A DNA stretch of 51,411 bases. It comes from Streptomyces lateritius (lineage in GTDB: Bacteria; Actinomycetota; Actinomycetes; Streptomycetales; Streptomycetaceae). The stretch is taken from the NCBI RefSeq assembly GCF_014649715.1, contig NZ_BMTO01000001.1:60427-111837 (forward strand), written 5' to 3'. The notes beneath the pieces were generated by a model. It saw nothing but the letters and a program-made list of their open reading frames with translations, was not told where the DNA came from and ran no database searches. Shown in pieces: positions 24,055 to 33,867 of this stretch. How positions within the stretch are numbered: position 1 is the stretch's first letter; every line of letters starts with the position of its first letter. The position numbers and the translations under genes are program-made.

Positions 24055-24118
24055 GTGCCGTTGACTGACGCGCAGTGGGCGCGAATCGAGCTTTACTCCC
24101 AGGTCGGGGACACCGCAG
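24055..24118 (+). pseudogene. IS5-type transposase remnant
   Basis: The frame reads PLTDAQWARIE, the usual start of IS5-family transposases of Streptomyces. After a frameshift near 24093, a second frame gives TPQRGGR, the next conserved block, before a stop. Only the first 20-25 codons of a gene of about 270 codons survive, and no terminal repeats were found around it. Confidence 0.5.
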
Positions 24119-24334
24119 CGGGGTGGCCGGTGAGCTGTGCGGCAGCAGGCGTTCATCGTGACAGCGACCTGAAGAGATCTTCCTCGTACGCCTCGACGCA
24201 TGCAGGGGAGGTTTGCGCGCCCACGCTGCTCGATGCCCTGGCTTACGGGCCCCCGGGCCTCTCGCCCCATGGCAGCTCCCGCCCAAAGCCGCTCCGTCGG
24301 CCTTCGCTGTACGGTGCCTGCCGAGGGGGCTGCC

Positions 24335-24505
24335 ATGCTTGATCAGAACTGGGACGACGACAGCGACTACAGGTCGGCTGTGCGACGCACACGCATCATG
24401 ATGGCGCTCGCCTCGGTAGTCATTCTCGTTGTGATCGCGGCCGGAGCGGTGGCGGTCTTCGGCGTATCGCTGTTCTTGGACCTGGCCGAGATTCTCAGCC
24501 GGTAG
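24335..24505 (+). CDS. Small single-pass membrane protein
   Basis: A 56-residue protein: acidic head (MLDQNWDDDSDY), basic RRTR stop-transfer, one hydrophobic helix (about 25-48). GAGGGGG lies 6 nt before the ATG. Function unknown. Confidence 0.55.
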   Translation: MLDQNWDDDSDYRSAVRRTRIMMALASVVILVVIAAGAVAVFGVSLFLDLAEILSR

Positions 24506-24772
24506 CCATGCGATCCCTGGGGCCATGGGTTGGCGAAGCTCCCCCGGGGCTTGTTTCCCCGACCTGTTCGAGCGCACGTCCGAGACCGATGGGGTGCGCA
24601 TCATTCGCAGCAGCGAGGCGCCCCATGCCCATTCGACTGGGCCCGGGGCCTGAGGCAACGTGCGACCCGCACGCGCTCGATCGAGCTGGATCAAGCTCGA
24701 TCAAGCGGGGTCGAGCGGGGACCCGCTTCCTGGGGTCGGTTGGCGGTGCGTGGCTGGGCCCACCGGACACGT

Positions 24773-25060
24773 TCACCTCCGGTCGCAGTCGCAGTAGGGC
24801 TCGTCCGTGCCGATTTTGGCGGTGTGCAGTTCTTCCACTGCGCTCATGGGGATGCGGGCAACGGTGACGCACACACTTTCCGGGGCGGCCGGCGTCGACG
24901 ACGTGACGGCTACGTGAGCCTGGTAGGCAAGGGGTGCCCTGGCCATGACATCGAAGACGTAGGAGCCGTCGACCTCCGCGTAGCCGTCTGCCCGGATGTG
25001 GGCGAGGCCGCCGTTGACCATGCGCAGGTGCCAGAGGGAGGGAACGTCTCGAAGTTGCAC
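24773..25060 (-). CDS. Conserved hypothetical protein, probably leaderless
   Basis: A 95-residue protein started at GTG 25060, because TAGCCT lies 7 nt upstream as a -10 box for a leaderless mRNA. A longer frame to 25162 has no site and a poorly ordered head. The body is beta-rich (AHIRADGYAEVDGSYVFDVMAR, HVAVTSSTPAAPESVCVTVARIP) and ends in EPYCDCD. No family is recognised. Confidence 0.6.
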   Translation of the reverse strand: MQLRDVPSLWHLRMVNGGLAHIRADGYAEVDGSYVFDVMARAPLAYQAHVAVTSSTPAAPESVCVTVARIPMSAVEELHTAKIGTDEPYCDCDRR

Positions 25061-25213
25061 GAGCTCCAGGCTAGAGGGGTAACGCCCGAAGCACGTGCGG
25101 GTGTTCGCCCCCTTCGCGCGTCGGGCGACTCCGGGCGACCTGCCCGTCGAGCGAAGGCTCACCTCTGAGGCTGATGCGCCGGAGCTACGAAGCTGCGCCT
25201 AGGATCAGGCGCC

Positions 25214-25522
25214 ATGGGTGGCGCGGGGTCTGTGCTCGACTGGCTGCAAGGGTGGTATGCCAGGCAGTGCGATGGTGACTGGGAGCACGAGTGGGGGGTC
25301 ACGATCGAGACGCTCGACAACCCTGGGTGGCACGTCAGGATCGATCTCGAGGGGACTTCGCTCGCTGAGCGCGGGGATCTTGAGTACGTCCTCGAGCGGG
25401 ACGGTCAGGACTGGGTTTTCGCACGGGTCCGGGACCGGTGTTTCGACGCTTCGTGTGGCCCGGGCAACCTGACCGACGTTCTGGAGATGTTCCGGGGATG
25501 GGTCGCGGAGGCGCCGGACTAG
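25214..25522 (+). CDS. Imm53-family immunity protein (orphan)
   Basis: A 102-residue protein with WLQGWYARQCDGDWEH and TLDNPGWHVRIDLEGT, the hallmarks of immunity protein family 53, predicted to neutralise polymorphic or contact-dependent toxins. TAGGAT (25200-25205) lies 8 nt before the ATG, so the mRNA is probably leaderless. No toxin gene is adjacent, so it may protect against toxins of neighbours. Confidence 0.8.
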   Translation: MGGAGSVLDWLQGWYARQCDGDWEHEWGVTIETLDNPGWHVRIDLEGTSLAERGDLEYVLERDGQDWVFARVRDRCFDASCGPGNLTDVLEMFRGWVAEAPD

Positions 25523-25531
25523 GCTTCGGGA

Positions 25532-26341
25532 ATGGACGGTGACGCGTTGAGAATCGCTGTGCTCGGGTCCGCCACGCCCTATCCGCGGCCGGGGAACGCC
25601 TGTTCCGGGTATCTGCTCGACGGGGGCGGGGTTCGGGTGTGGGTCGATGCCGGGAGTGGGGTGCTCGGGGAGCTGCAGCGGTATGTCGGGCTGGGGGAGG
25701 TCGATGCCGTGTGGATCTCGCATCTGCACGCCGATCACTGCGCCGACCTGCTGACCGCCTACTACGGGCTCCTCTACGCCGACATCCGGCTCGATGCCCC
25801 CGTGCCCCTGTACGGGCCGCCCGGGATCGCCGAGCGGCTGGCCGGGTTCCTGACCCATGGGCCCCGGCGCAGTTCCGTCGAGGACGCCTTCGCCGTGACC
25901 GAGTTGTACGACGGGCACGAGGCGCGGGTCGGCGGGCTGGTGCTGGGCAGCCGGGCCGTCGAGCATGGGGGGATGCCCGCCTTCGGGCTGCGCGTCGAGG
26001 ACGGCGAAGGGCGGCGGATCGCGTACTCGGGGGACTCCGAGCCGTGTGCCGCGCTGACCGAGCTGGCCGAGAGCTGCGAGCTGTTCGTCTGTGAGGCCGA
26101 TGGCGAGGGGGCCGGGCATCACTCCGCCGAGCAGGCCGGGCGGACCGCCGCCGACGCCGGGGTGGGGCGGCTCGTGGTCACCCATGTGGGGCCGGGGGTC
26201 GAACCCGAAACCGCTGTCGACCGGGCGGCCCGGTGGTTCGACGGGGACGTGGCGTACGCCTCGCCGGGCAGCGTCTTCGGCGTCAGGCGTCGAAGTCGTA
26301 TTCCAGGACGTAGGACGACGAGTCCAGCGTCATCTCGTTGA
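25532..26341 (+). CDS. Metallo-beta-lactamase-fold hydrolase
   Basis: A 269-residue RNase Z-like MBL protein: GSATPYPRPGNACSGYLL, the HLHADH metal motif (about residues 70-75), the later H in AVEHGG, D in YSGDSEP and H in VVTHVGPG. The TAG stop of the Imm53 gene forms part of a TAGGCT box 6 nt before this ATG, so it may have its own leaderless start. The last about 20 codons overlap the convergent GntR gene and look non-conserved, so the natural end may be recent. Confidence 0.8.
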   Translation: MDGDALRIAVLGSATPYPRPGNACSGYLLDGGGVRVWVDAGSGVLGELQRYVGLGEVDAVWISHLHADHCADLLTAYYGLLYADIRLDAPVPLYGPPGIAERLAGFLTHGPRRSSVEDAFAVTELYDGHEARVGGLVLGSRAVEHGGMPAFGLRVEDGEGRRIAYSGDSEPCAALTELAESCELFVCEADGEGAGHHSAEQAGRTAADAGVGRLVVTHVGPGVEPETAVDRAARWFDGDVAYASPGSVFGVRRRSRIPGRRTTSPASSR

Positions 26342-27041
26342 GTTCGACCGGGGTGCCCTTGGCCGTGAAGGCCGTGCGGGCGATCAGGATCACCGGGGTG
26401 CCGAGCTCGAGGGACAGGCGGGTCGATTCGGCTGCCGTAGGCATGCGGCAGCGGATTTCTTCGCGGAAGTGGGCCGGTTCGTGGCCCAGGTCGGTCAGGC
26501 GGGCGTAGGTGCCGCCCGGGCCCGTGTCCGGGGTGGTGATCGGGGTGCCCTGGGTGAGGGTGGCGGGGAGGTACGAGACGGAGAGCAGGACCGGTTTTCC
26601 GTCCAGGACGAAGCGGCGGCTGCGGACGCAGACGGGGGAGTCCGGCGGCAGACCCAGCGCCTCCGCGACACGGGCGGTCGCCGCCGTCTCGCCCACCTCG
26701 ATCTGGTCCACGACCAGCGCGCGGTCCTCGACGTCCGCCGACCACACGGAGTGGCCCGTGCCCCAGTGGCCCTGGGCCAGCCTCGGGATGCCGCGTCGGC
26801 GCAGGGGCCGGAACGTGCGGACGAAGACGCCGGCGCCCTTACGGGCCTCGGCCAGACCCTCGTTGCGCAGGACGGACAGCGCCTGGCGGGCCGTCATCCG
26901 GGCCACGTCGTAGGACGTCATGAGGTCGTTCTCGCCGGGGAGCCGGTCGCCGGGGGCGAAGGCGCCTGACTGGATGGCGGTTCTCAACTCGTCGGCGATG
27001 CGCTGGTACTTGGGCCGACGACCGCTGTCCTGGTCAGTCAT
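26283..27041 (-). CDS. GntR/HutC transcriptional regulator
   Basis: A 252-residue regulator with winged helix at 8-75 (YQRIADELRTAIQSGAFAPG, TARQALSVLRNEGLAEARKGAGVFV) and a UTRA domain (about 90-245). GGGAG precedes ATG 27041 by 9 nt. Two ATCTCTAGAGAT palindromes lie 105 and 155 bp upstream and are its probable operators. The gene converges on and overlaps the hydrolase by 59 bp. UTRA ligand unknown. Confidence 0.85.
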   Translation of the reverse strand: MTDQDSGRRPKYQRIADELRTAIQSGAFAPGDRLPGENDLMTSYDVARMTARQALSVLRNEGLAEARKGAGVFVRTFRPLRRRGIPRLAQGHWGTGHSVWSADVEDRALVVDQIEVGETAATARVAEALGLPPDSPVCVRSRRFVLDGKPVLLSVSYLPATLTQGTPITTPDTGPGGTYARLTDLGHEPAHFREEIRCRMPTAAESTRLSLELGTPVILIARTAFTAKGTPVELNEMTLDSSSYVLEYDFDA

Positions 27042-27145
27042 GGGGGGACCACTCCCTTCGTTTGCGGGACACCCTACGGCGCCCTCCTGCGAGGTGATGC
27101 ACGCGTGTGCGCCGACCTGTGCGGTCGATCCGTCCATCGGGGGAC

Positions 27146-27157
27146 ATCTCTAGAGAT
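27146..27157. promoter_or_regulatory. GntR operator 1 (ATCTCTAGAGAT)
   Basis: Perfect 12-bp palindrome just before TTGACA at 27161-27166 on the plus strand. Confidence 0.65.
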
Positions 27158-27160
27158 ACG

Positions 27161-27189
27161 TTGACAGGGAGGGGTCTCCCGGCTTGTCT
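27161..27189 (+). promoter_or_regulatory. Promoter candidate between the operators
   Basis: TTGACA, 17 nt, then a weak TTGTCT. It points to the gene at 27264 and is bracketed by the two operators. Confidence 0.4.
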
Positions 27190-27195
27190 GGGTGT

Positions 27196-27207
27196 ATCTC
27201 TAGAGAT
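27196..27207. promoter_or_regulatory. GntR operator 2 (ATCTCTAGAGAT)
   Basis: Second identical palindrome, centre-to-centre 50 bp from the first, about five helical turns, which would place two dimers on the same face. Confidence 0.65.
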
Positions 27208-27263
27208 CCGGGGCCTGGCCCCGACTCGCCTGTGACTCCGGGGTTCCGGGACGGAGGGGATTC

Positions 27264-27488
27264 GTGCAGCCACTGCCCGAGGTCGGTGACCTCGTACGCG
27301 ACACCGCCACCGGGCGGGTCGGCTTCTATGTGGACCGCGTCGCCGGCCGGTGCCTCATCCGGTCGGTCGACGGCGGCCACGCGTGGGAGGCCGACCCCGG
27401 GGACGTACAGCCGGCCACGCCCCTGCGGGAGCTGCGGGCGCGAGCCGCCGAGATCAACGCGCGGAGCAGGCGGAGCCTGGGAACCTGA
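27264..27488 (+). CDS. Small conserved protein under GntR operators
   Basis: A 74-residue protein (VGDLVRDTATGRVGFYVDRVAGRCLIRSVDGGHAWEADPGDVQ) with a KOW/SH3-like beta pattern and a basic C-terminal helix. GGAGGGG precedes GTG 27264. It is the first gene downstream of the paired operators, so it is the likely target of the divergent GntR protein. Function unknown. Confidence 0.7.
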   Translation: MQPLPEVGDLVRDTATGRVGFYVDRVAGRCLIRSVDGGHAWEADPGDVQPATPLRELRARAAEINARSRRSLGT

Positions 27489-27519
27489 CGCTGTCGGTGG
27501 GGCGCGTCACACTGGGAGC

Positions 27520-27807
27520 ATGTGCCGCAGTATCAAGACCCTCCGACCGCCCGTCCTGCCCGAAGAGGCCACCGAGGACGACATCCACGCCGCCGCCCTG
27601 CAGTACGTCCGCAAGGTCTCCGGCTTCCATCACCCCGCCGCGCACAACCGCGAGGTGTTCGACCGGGCCGTGGACGAGATCGCGGCCGCGACCGCACGGC
27701 TCCTGGACGGCCTCGAAGTGCGCGGAGGGGGCCACCGTGCGCGGGTCGCGGACGTCGCCGACGCGGCGCACCAGGTCAGGAGGCCGGAGCCGCAGCCGCA
27801 GCGGTAG
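27520..27807 (+). CDS. DUF2277 protein
   Basis: A 95-residue protein with the DUF2277 signature MCRSIKTLRPP, DIHAAALQYVRKVSGF and NREVFDRAVDEIAAAT. The ATG at 27520 has GGGAG only 1-2 nt upstream, so translation may be leaderless. The last 11 codons overlap the convergent DedA gene. Function of the family is unknown. Confidence 0.85.
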   Translation: MCRSIKTLRPPVLPEEATEDDIHAAALQYVRKVSGFHHPAAHNREVFDRAVDEIAAATARLLDGLEVRGGGHRARVADVADAAHQVRRPEPQPQR

Positions 27808-28411
27808 TCGGGCGTCGTACGACGTAGGCCGCCAGGGCGCCCGCCAGGAAGAGCGCGAGGATCGACACCCCCGCGCCGAACCAGGTCGCCCCGAGCCACA
27901 GCCCGCCGAACCAGCCCAGCGCCACGCTGTAGCTCGCCCAGGCCACCCCCGCGAGCGCCGACCACGGCAGGAACTCCACGATCCGGCGGCGGGCGGCGCC
28001 CGCGCCCAGCGAGACCACCGAGCGGCCCGCGGGAGCGAAGCGCGCGATCACCACGAGGAGGCCGCCGCCCCGCGCCAGCGCCGTGCCGAGACGTTCCTGC
28101 GCCAGGGTGAGGCGGCGCGAGCGGGCGATCGCCCGGTCCAGCCGGGCTCCGCCGCGCCAGGCCAGCCGGTACGCCACGAAGTCGCCGAGGACGGAGGCCG
28201 TGGCCGCGCACAGCAGCAGAGGGAGGACGGAGGGCACGTCGGGGGAGGCCGCCGTGGCGGTCGCCGCCGCGGTAGCGGCCGTGATCACCAGGACGCCGCT
28301 CGGCAGCACCGGCAGGAAGACGTCGAGAAGCACCGACGTCGCCACCGCCGCGTAGATCCACGGGCCCGCGGTCAGTGACCTCAGTGACCCCATGCTGTCG
28401 AGCACGTTCAC
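27776..28411 (-). CDS. DedA/VTT-domain membrane protein
   Basis: A 211-residue membrane protein: LPSGVLVITAATAA, the FVAYRLAWRGG turn and FAPAGRSVVSLGAGAARRR match the DedA family, which flips lipid carriers such as undecaprenyl phosphate or phosphatidylethanolamine. GTG 28411 is the likely start; ATG 28393 is possible. About five helices. Confidence 0.75.
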   Translation of the reverse strand: MNVLDSMGSLRSLTAGPWIYAAVATSVLLDVFLPVLPSGVLVITAATAAATATAASPDVPSVLPLLLCAATASVLGDFVAYRLAWRGGARLDRAIARSRRLTLAQERLGTALARGGGLLVVIARFAPAGRSVVSLGAGAARRRIVEFLPWSALAGVAWASYSVALGWFGGLWLGATWFGAGVSILALFLAGALAAYVVRRPTTAAAAAPAS

Positions 28412-28452
28412 AGCGCTAGAGCGTACGCGGGGGCGGGGCGGGGGAGAGGGGT

Positions 28453-28488
28453 GGGGCCGGAAAGCCGCTCCCGCGGTTTTCCGGCCCC
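28453..28488 (-). terminator. Terminator after DoxX gene
   Basis: GGGGCCGGAAA (28453-28463) and TTTCCGGCCCC (28478-28488) form an 11-bp stem, with a further inner CCGC/GCGG pair. Confidence 0.7.
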
Positions 28489-28512
28489 TGACCTCCGTCT
28501 TACGCCCGATCC

Positions 28513-28569
28513 CTAGGCCGGGTCCGTAACCCTGCGGGCAGACGGCGCTGCTTTCCGGACACGACCTAC
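28513..28569. mobile_element. MITE-like element, 57 bp (copy A)
   Basis: Ends CTAGGCCGGGTCCGTAA and TTCCGGACACGACCTAC are inverted repeats. The right 40 bp (CCTGCGGGCAGACGGCGCTG...) are nearly identical to the right end of copy B at 31979-32159. The element supplies the TAG stop of the DoxX gene. Confidence 0.6.
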
Positions 28570-29021
28570 GCCGTGACCGGCGCGCGCTGCTCCTCGCGCT
28601 TGCCCGTCTCCGCGCCGCGCGCGCCGAACAGGCGGTCGAGCGCCAGCGCACCCGGGCCGGTGAAGACGAGCAGCAGGAACGCCCAGCAGAAGAGCGCCGC
28701 GCTTTCTCCGCTGTTCTGCAGCGGGAAGAGCGCCTCCGGCTGGTGCACCTTGAAGTACGCGTAAGCCATCGAGCCCGAGGCTATGAAGGCTGCGGTACGG
28801 GTACCCAGGCCGGCCAGCACCAGGACGCCCGCGACGAGCTGGATCACGGCCGCGTACCAGCCCGGCCAGGTGCCGGCGGGCACGGTGCCGCCCATCGCGC
28901 CGCCGAGGACGCCGAAGAGCGAGGCCGCGCCGTGGCAGGCGAAGAGCAGGCCGACCACGATGCGGAACAGGCCGAGGGCGTACGGCTGAGCCTGGGTGAG
29001 GCGGTTCGCCAGGTTGCTCAT
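28566..29021 (-). CDS. DoxX-family membrane protein
   Basis: A 151-residue protein with four helices (about 15-35, 52-73, 75-92, 105-127) of the DoxX type: ALGLFRIVVGLLFACHG and LVAGVLVLAGLGTRTAAF. DoxX proteins are linked to redox homeostasis at the membrane, without a defined reaction. AAGGAG stands 9-10 nt before ATG 29021. The stop codon lies inside MITE-like copy A, so the original C-terminus may have been altered. Confidence 0.85.
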   Translation of the reverse strand: MSNLANRLTQAQPYALGLFRIVVGLLFACHGAASLFGVLGGAMGGTVPAGTWPGWYAAVIQLVAGVLVLAGLGTRTAAFIASGSMAYAYFKVHQPEALFPLQNSGESAALFCWAFLLLVFTGPGALALDRLFGARGAETGKREEQRAPVTA

Positions 29022-29162
29022 GGGGACGGGACTCCTTCGGTCGTGTCCGCTTCCGAGGGAAACGGAACGTGGGGGACGGAACCGATGAGGCCGTCAGATT
29101 AGGCACCCCTCAGGAATACTTGCAAGTTCAACATTCGGTCATTGTGAAGTCTGTGGCGAGCG

Positions 29163-30926
<1,764 letters not shown>

Positions 30927-30959
30927 CGTGCTCCCCCTCCGTCGTCCCGCCTGCGCGGT

Positions 30960-31090
30960 GCGAGTTCCGTGCCTTCGGATCCGTGCGTTCGAACGCGTGG
31001 GTACGGAGTCCGCGCGCGCGGATTCCGTACGGTACGAGTCCGTGCGCACGACTTCCGTACCGTGCGAGTGTCCGTACGGTACGGAACGCG
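30960..31090. repeat. Short CCGTACGG-type inverted repeats
   Basis: About 130 bp with repeated TCCGTACGGTACG, TTCCGT and CGTGCG units in both orientations between two minus-strand genes. It could be a structured spacer or a decayed repeat; no gene is supported. Confidence 0.45.
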
Positions 31091-31127
31091 GAGAGGATCA
31101 GGGCGGTTCCGGGCTCGTCCGCCGGTG

Positions 31128-31790
31128 TCAGCAGGCGTTCAGGACCGACTGGAGCGCGCTCTTCTCGGCGGAGTCGACGCTCAGGCCCCAGTGGTACTTC
31201 ACGTGCACCCACGCCCGGGCGTACGTGCAGCGGTACGCGGTGCGCGAGGGCAGCCACTCGGCCGGGTCGAGGTCGCCCTTGGCCTGGTTGACGTTGTCGG
31301 TGACGGCGATGAGCTGCGGGCGGGTCAGGTCGTTGGCGAACTGCTGGCGCTGGGCGGTGGTCCAGGAGTTCGCGCCCGAGCGCCATGCCTCGGCGAGTGC
31401 CACGACGTGGTCGATGTCGAGGTCGGAGGCGACGGTCCAGGTGGCACCGTCGTACTCGGAGTACCAACTGCCGCTGACCGCCGCACAGCTGGAGTCCTGG
31501 ACGACGTTCACGCCGTCGCGCTTGAGGACGACCTCGCGGGTGTTGCAGGCGCCGGACTGGGTGCTCCAGTGCGGGAAGAGGTCGCGGCTGTAGCCGGTGG
31601 AGGAACCTTCCGCCTTCACCGTGAGCGAGGCGAGGTAGGTACGGGCGGTGGCGGCGCTGACCGGGGTCGGCATCGCGGCCTGGGCGGTCGGGGCGGTGGC
31701 GAGGAGGCCGGTGACGGTGAGGGCGGCGGAGGCGGCGAGCACGGTCGCGCGACGGGCTATTCGACGCGCGTAGACGCTTGCGGTGAGCAT
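31128..31790 (-). CDS. Secreted HNH nuclease (DUF1524/GmrSD-C type)
   Basis: A 220-residue exported protein. Residues 1-39 are a Sec signal (RRIARRATVLAAS...APTAQAA). The HNH motif is DIDHVVALAEAW (about 125-136), then RQQFANDLTRPQLIAVTDNVNQAKGDLDP, the DUF1524 pattern. Cys pairs near 83/103 and 190/220 may form disulfides. GGGAG precedes ATG 31790. It probably degrades extracellular DNA for nutrition or defence. Confidence 0.85.
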   Translation of the reverse strand: MLTASVYARRIARRATVLAASAALTVTGLLATAPTAQAAMPTPVSAATARTYLASLTVKAEGSSTGYSRDLFPHWSTQSGACNTREVVLKRDGVNVVQDSSCAAVSGSWYSEYDGATWTVASDLDIDHVVALAEAWRSGANSWTTAQRQQFANDLTRPQLIAVTDNVNQAKGDLDPAEWLPSRTAYRCTYARAWVHVKYHWGLSVDSAEKSALQSVLNAC

Positions 31791-31978
31791 GCGAACTCCC
31801 TTGGTGTGGGGGGACCTTGACCGAGCCGTCCTGAGCGGGTGCCGGGCGGCCCGGTCATCGTGGCGGCGCCAGGTTTCGGTGGGGGGTGCGCCAGGTAACA
31901 GAGTGGCGACATGGGCACGTCACATCAAGAGGTCGGACCGTGAGAGTGATGTGACGGAGCGGCACTTCCGGTGCCTCG

Positions 31979-32159
31979 CTAGGCCGTGTCCGTAATGTCC
32001 CGCCTGGCCCGCGACGCCTGGCACGCACGCTCGCCGCGTTGCCGGGTCCCCCGGGTACGCCCGGTACGAGGGCGACCCTCCGCCTTCTCGATCGCACGCA
32101 CCGGACGCCGCGGGCCCTGCCCTGCGGGCAGACGGCGCTGCCTTCCGGACACGACCTAG
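31979..32159. mobile_element. MITE-like element, 181 bp (copy B)
   Basis: Left end CTAGGCCGTGTCCGTAA and right end TTCCGGACACGACCTAG are inverted repeats matching at 15 of 17 positions, with CTAG at both borders as a possible target duplication. No coding capacity. Copy A is the same element with most of the interior missing. Confidence 0.65.
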
Positions 32160-32162
32160 GGT
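32157..32162 (+). promoter_or_regulatory. -10 box TAGGGT at MITE border
   Basis: TAGGGT formed by the last bases of copy B and flanking DNA lies 6 nt before GTG 32169, the spacing of Streptomyces leaderless promoters. Confidence 0.4.
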
Positions 32163-32168
32163 TGCCGT

Positions 32169-32912
32169 GTGCTTCTGGAAGTGAATGTCACCTTTGGGGT
32201 GGTTCTCGCCGTTCTCCTCGCCGCAGCCGCCGGGGCGGTCGCCCTCGCCCGGCTCGGCCGCGCCCGCGACATCCTGGTGGCCGGTGGGCGTGCGGCGCTT
32301 CAGCTCGTCGTCGTGTCGCTGGCCATCGGCGCGGTGATGAGGCAGCTGCCGCTGCTGCTGGGGTTTCTGCTCCTGATGTACGGGGTGGCCGTCCTGACCG
32401 CCGGGCGGCGCGTGATCCCCTCGCCGGGGCGCGGCCGGTGGTGGGCCGGGGTGCCGATCGCGGCGGGCGTGACGCCGGTCGTCGGGGCGCTCGTGCTCAC
32501 CGGGCTCGTACCGGTGCGGGGAGTCGCGTTGATCCCCGTGACGGGCATCCTCATCGGCGGCGCGATGACGGCCACGGTGCTCGGAGGGCGGCGCGCGCTC
32601 GATGAACTGGAGACGCGGCGGGGCGAGGTGGAGGCGGGGCTCGCGCTCGGGCTGCCGGTGCGGGAGGCGCGGCTGGAGGTGGCGCGGAGGGCTGCCTCGG
32701 ACGCGCTGCTGCCGGGGCTCGACCAGACGAGGACGGTGGGCCTCGTCACGCTGCCGGGCGCGTTCGTGGGGATGCTGCTGGGCGGGGCGTCACCGTGGGA
32801 GGCGGGCGCGGTGCAGCTGTTCGTGCTGGTGGCGCTGCTGGTGGTGCAGGCGGTGGCGGTGGCGGCGGTGCTGGAACTGGTGGCGCGGGGACGGTTGGCG
32901 CGGGGGCGTTGA
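32169..32912 (+). CDS. FetB/UPF0014-like ABC permease
   Basis: A 247-residue membrane protein of the UPF0014/FetB type: GGRAALQLVVVSLAIG, LLLMYGVAVLTAGRR, PVTGILIGGAMTATVLGGRRALDE, and GLVTLPGAFVGMLLGGASPWEAG. In E. coli FetAB exports iron. No ATPase gene is adjacent, so the partner must be elsewhere. Start GTG 32169 has no ribosome site but has a -10 box at leaderless distance. About seven helices. Confidence 0.8.
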   Translation: MLLEVNVTFGVVLAVLLAAAAGAVALARLGRARDILVAGGRAALQLVVVSLAIGAVMRQLPLLLGFLLLMYGVAVLTAGRRVIPSPGRGRWWAGVPIAAGVTPVVGALVLTGLVPVRGVALIPVTGILIGGAMTATVLGGRRALDELETRRGEVEAGLALGLPVREARLEVARRAASDALLPGLDQTRTVGLVTLPGAFVGMLLGGASPWEAGAVQLFVLVALLVVQAVAVAAVLELVARGRLARGR

Positions 32913-32931
32913 GCCGACCCGGACCGTGGGG

Positions 32932-32953
32932 GGTGGCCGGGGCCCCGGCCACC
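32932..32953 (+). terminator. Palindromic terminator-like sequence
   Basis: A perfect 22-bp palindrome GGTGGCCGGGG/CCCCGGCCACC begins 19 bp after the permease stop. Confidence 0.5.
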
Positions 32954-33066
32954 GGTCACGGCGTGTTCCCGCCGTCGCCCGGAGGGTGGGGCGGGGAGAG
33001 GGGATGGGCTTTGTCGGGCCGTGGCCCGGGCGCCGCCCGGTGAGTGGTGGCGGCAAGGGCTTCGAG

Positions 33067-33732
33067 TCAGGGGTGGAAGGTGAGGCGGATCGTGTCGGCG
33101 ACGGCCTCGGCGCTCACAGAGGTGAGGTCCCGAACGTGGACGTCCGGGGTGAAGGCAGCCGCCCTCGGGCCCACGCCCACCACCCGCATGCCCGCGGCGC
33201 GACCCGCCAGGATGCCGGCCTCGCTGTCCTCGAAGACCACGCAGTCGGCCGGGTCGAAGCCCAGCTCGGCCGCGCCCTTGAGGAAGCCCTCGGGGTCCGG
33301 CTTGCTCGCGCCGACGCACTCCGCCGTGACCCGGGTCTCCGGCATCCGCAGCCCCGCCGCGCCCATACGGGCCCGGGCGAGGGGCTCGTTCGCGGAGGTC
33401 ACCAGAGCGTGCGGCAGGTACGCGATGGCGGCCATGAAGGCGGGGGCGCCCGGGACGGGCACGACGCCGTCGAGATCGGCCGTCTCCTCGGCCAGCATCA
33501 CCCGGTTGTCCGCGTAGTTCTGCTCCATGGGCCGGTCCGGGAGGAGGACGGCCATCGTCGCGTACCCCTGGCGTCCGTGGACGACCTTCAGCGCCTGCTC
33601 GGGATCGAGGCCGTGTCGCACCGCCCAGCGGCGCCAGCAGCGCTCCACGACGGCGTCGGAGTTCACGAGCGTGCCGTCCATGTCGAGCAGAAGGGCGCGG
33701 GCGGTGAGCGTTGCCGGGGTGGTGGCAGACAT
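33067..33732 (-). CDS. HAD-superfamily phosphatase
   Basis: A 221-residue HAD hydrolase of the sugar-phosphatase/beta-phosphoglucomutase group: LLLDMDGTLVNSD (nucleophile Asp about 17), LVTSANEP (motif II), GASKPDPEGF (Lys) and VVFEDSEAGILAG (acidic motif). The cap lies between motifs I and II. It should remove phosphate from small sugar phosphates. GGAG precedes ATG 33732 by 8-9 nt. Confidence 0.85.
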   Translation of the reverse strand: MSATTPATLTARALLLDMDGTLVNSDAVVERCWRRWAVRHGLDPEQALKVVHGRQGYATMAVLLPDRPMEQNYADNRVMLAEETADLDGVVPVPGAPAFMAAIAYLPHALVTSANEPLARARMGAAGLRMPETRVTAECVGASKPDPEGFLKGAAELGFDPADCVVFEDSEAGILAGRAAGMRVVGVGPRAAAFTPDVHVRDLTSVSAEAVADTIRLTFHP

Positions 33733-33764
33733 CAGCGGTCTCCAGAAGGGGTGGGAGGAGAACG

Positions 33765-33808
33765 AAGTGGACCCGCTCACCGGTCAGGGAGTGCGAGCGG
33801 GGCCACTT
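33765..33808 (-). terminator. Hairpin between peptidoglycan-binding and HAD genes
   Basis: AAGTGGACCCGCTC (33765-33778) pairs with 33795-33808 at 13 of 14 positions. It probably ends the upstream minus-strand transcript. Confidence 0.55.
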
Positions 33809-33867
33809 TGTTCCATCACGATACAAAACGAGGGCCCGCCGCGCCACCCCGTTCCGGATGGCGGACC

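Noticed and set aside
30990..31090. CRISPR-like look of repeated short units
   Set aside because: Units are not of equal length and there are no spacers of constant size.
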